Shown: piece after piece, positions 31,617 to 32,686 of the stretch
Layout: every line of letters begins with the position of its first letter
Numbering within the stretch: the stretch's first letter is position 1
Assembly: GCA_003023785.1 (NCBI GenBank)
Contig: PXRS01000001.1
Coordinates: 1 to 32,686, forward strand
From: Halobacteriales archaeon QS_5_68_33
GTDB taxonomy: Archaea > Halobacteriota > Halobacteria > Halobacteriales > Haloarculaceae
Length of the DNA: 32,686 nt
Direction: 5' to 3'
Notes under the pieces: generated by a model
What the model was told of the DNA's origin: nothing
Seen by the model: the letters and a program-made list of their open reading frames with translations, nothing else
The model's database searches: none
Position numbers and translations under genes: made by a program

Positions 31617-32686
31617 ATGCTCGTCTGCGAGGTCTGCGGGAGCGAGTACGCCGACACGGCCGAGGCCTGGCGCTGTGACTGCGGCCACGCGCTGGATTTC
31701 GCCGACACACCCCTCCCCGATGCCGACGCCCCACCGGACCCCCACGCCCTCGACCGCGACCGGGGCCTCTGGGCGTTCGAGGCGTTCCTCCCGGTCGACC
31801 GCCACGTCTCCCTGGGCGAGGGCTGGACCCCCGTGGTTGACGCCCCCGACCGGGACTGTGTGTTCAAACTCGAATCGCTCTTTCCGACGGGGAGTTTCAA
31901 GGACCGCGGCGCGACGGCGACGCTCTCGCGAGCGGTCGAGCTGGGCGTCGACCGCGTCGTCGAGGACTCATCGGGCAACGCCGGCCTCGCCGTCGCGACC
32001 TACGCGGCTCGGGCAGGCATCGACGCCGAGATCTACGTCCCGGCCGACGCCAAACCGGGCAAACTCCGGGCCATCGAGCGGACCGGCGCCGACCTCGTCC
32101 GGGTCGAGGGGTCGCGCGGGGACGTCACCGACGCCTGCATCGGGGCCGTCGAATCCGGCGGGACGGGTGACGGCGGATGGTACGCCAGTCACGCCTGGAA
32201 CCCCGCCTTCCTCGCCGGGACGGCGACGTTCGCGCTGGAACTGGCCGCCCAGCGCGACTGGGCGGTCCCGGACGGCGTCGTGACGCCGCTGGGTCACGGG
32301 ACGCTCCTGCTCGGGGCCTACCGGGGGTTTCGCGCGCTCGAAGCCGCGGGCTGGACCGACGACACGCCGCGCCTGCTCGGCGCGCAGGCGACCGGCGCGG
32401 CGCCCATCGCCGACGCGCTCGCCGGCGAGAGCGACGGCCACGGGGGCGGCAAGTCGTCGGATACCGAACCCAATGAGGCCGCCGACGGCATCCAGATCCG
32501 CGACCCCGCCCGTGGCGACCAGGTCCGGGCGGCCATCGAAGCGACCGGCGGCAGCGCCGTCGCGGTCGGCCCCGACGCGACCGAACGCGAGCACGACCGC
32601 CTCGCCCGCGCGGGGTTTCACGTCGAACCGACCTGCGCGACGGCAACGGCCGCACTCGACGCGTTCCGCGAACGCGGGACCGTCGC
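31617..32686 (+). CDS. thrC: Threonine synthase-like PLP enzyme, 3' end beyond the window
   Basis: 356 residues visible from ATG 31617 with no stop before the window edge. An N-terminal zinc-ribbon-like lead has CEVC (4-7) and CDC (20-22). The PLP fold begins at VSLGEGWTPVVDAP; PTGSFKDRGA carries the Schiff-base lysine (Lys95). It is followed by EDSSGNAGLAVATYAARAG with the substrate-loop Ser-x-Gly-Asn and later PLGHGTLLLGAYRGF, a phosphate-binding glycine loop. These are features of fold type II enzymes near threonine synthase. The substrate is probably O-phosphohomoserine, but related PLP lyases share this layout. Confidence 0.85.
   Translation, partial: MLVCEVCGSEYADTAEAWRCDCGHALDFADTPLPDADAPPDPHALDRDRGLWAFEAFLPVDRHVSLGEGWTPVVDAPDRDCVFKLESLFPTGSFKDRGATATLSRAVELGVDRVVEDSSGNAGLAVATYAARAGIDAEIYVPADAKPGKLRAIERTGADLVRVEGSRGDVTDACIGAVESGGTGDGGWYASHAWNPAFLAGTATFALELAAQRDWAVPDGVVTPLGHGTLLLGAYRGFRALEAAGWTDDTPRLLGAQATGAAPIADALAGESDGHGGGKSSDTEPNEAADGIQIRDPARGDQVRAAIEATGGSAVAVGPDATEREHDRLARAGFHVEPTCATATAALDAFRERGTV

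Noticed and set aside
30802-32283. Several open frames in the repeat block, including a 380-codon one running into the threonine synthase gene
   Set aside because: They follow GAGCG-type repeats, change frame between repeat copies, and the 380-codon frame is out of phase with the clear PLP-enzyme frame at 31617.

Overview
The window looks like a chromosomal segment from an extremely halophilic archaeon (class Halobacteria). The DNA is very GC-rich and the proteins are strongly acidic. Several starts are leaderless, with a TATA-like box about 25-30 bases upstream of the start codon. Lineage markers include archaeosine tRNA transglycosylase, a Bat-type HTH domain, and a Tat-exported lipoprotein substrate-binding protein. 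I cannot fix the genus from the sequence.

Layout. 1-1006: 3' end of argF, then a DUF433/DUF5615 toxin-antitoxin-like pair. 1100-5747: methylmalonyl-CoA mutase catalytic chain and an orphan molybdenum hydroxylase (CoxL-like) large subunit, separated by a nest of three inserted elements. 6076-10048: a three-gene sugar-type ABC importer (lipoprotein, ATPase, and a permease with an unusual C-terminal membrane domain) behind a compact promoter/operator. 10070-14982: a small unknown gene, tgtA, an arylsulfotransferase-like propeller protein, a PHP phosphoesterase and a small DUF5789-like protein. 15002-21897: a loose alpha-glucan set (GH13 glycosidase, GT4 glycosyltransferase, MalQ), with an enolase-superfamily dehydratase, an uncharacterised protein and a 43-residue zinc ribbon between them. 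21899-23938: hpt, then a decayed locus made of a 5'-truncated Bat-type regulator joined head-to-head to a 5'-truncated ABC permease. 23917-26424: methyltransferase, two small proteins, pyruvoyl-dependent arginine decarboxylase and a GGCT-fold protein. 26646-30746: MATE exporter, AstE/AspA-like deacylase, a small membrane protein and citrate synthase. 30747-31616 is a gene-free block of nested inverted repeats. 31617-end is a threonine synthase-like enzyme cut by the window edge.

The most interesting thing here is a population of short palindromic elements that the gene list does not explain. Eight essentially complete copies plus an interrupted one and several halves share ends like TAC(T/G)G(T/C)CGG. 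They fall into two sizes, about 74-80 bp and 108-109 bp. Three copies (3174-3281, 18703-18811, 23721-23798) are flanked by a perfect 3-bp duplication TGA/TCA, and one has inserted in frame into the ABC permease remnant and stopped it. Several copies sit so that the flanking TGA is the stop codon of the neighbouring gene. I infer a non-autonomous transposable (MITE-like) family that duplicates TGA and can land on stop codons without damage. A different 272-bp element with 17-bp ends and an 8-bp target duplication has inserted into one copy. One palindrome (26436-26513) also seems to supply promoters to the divergent genes on either side.
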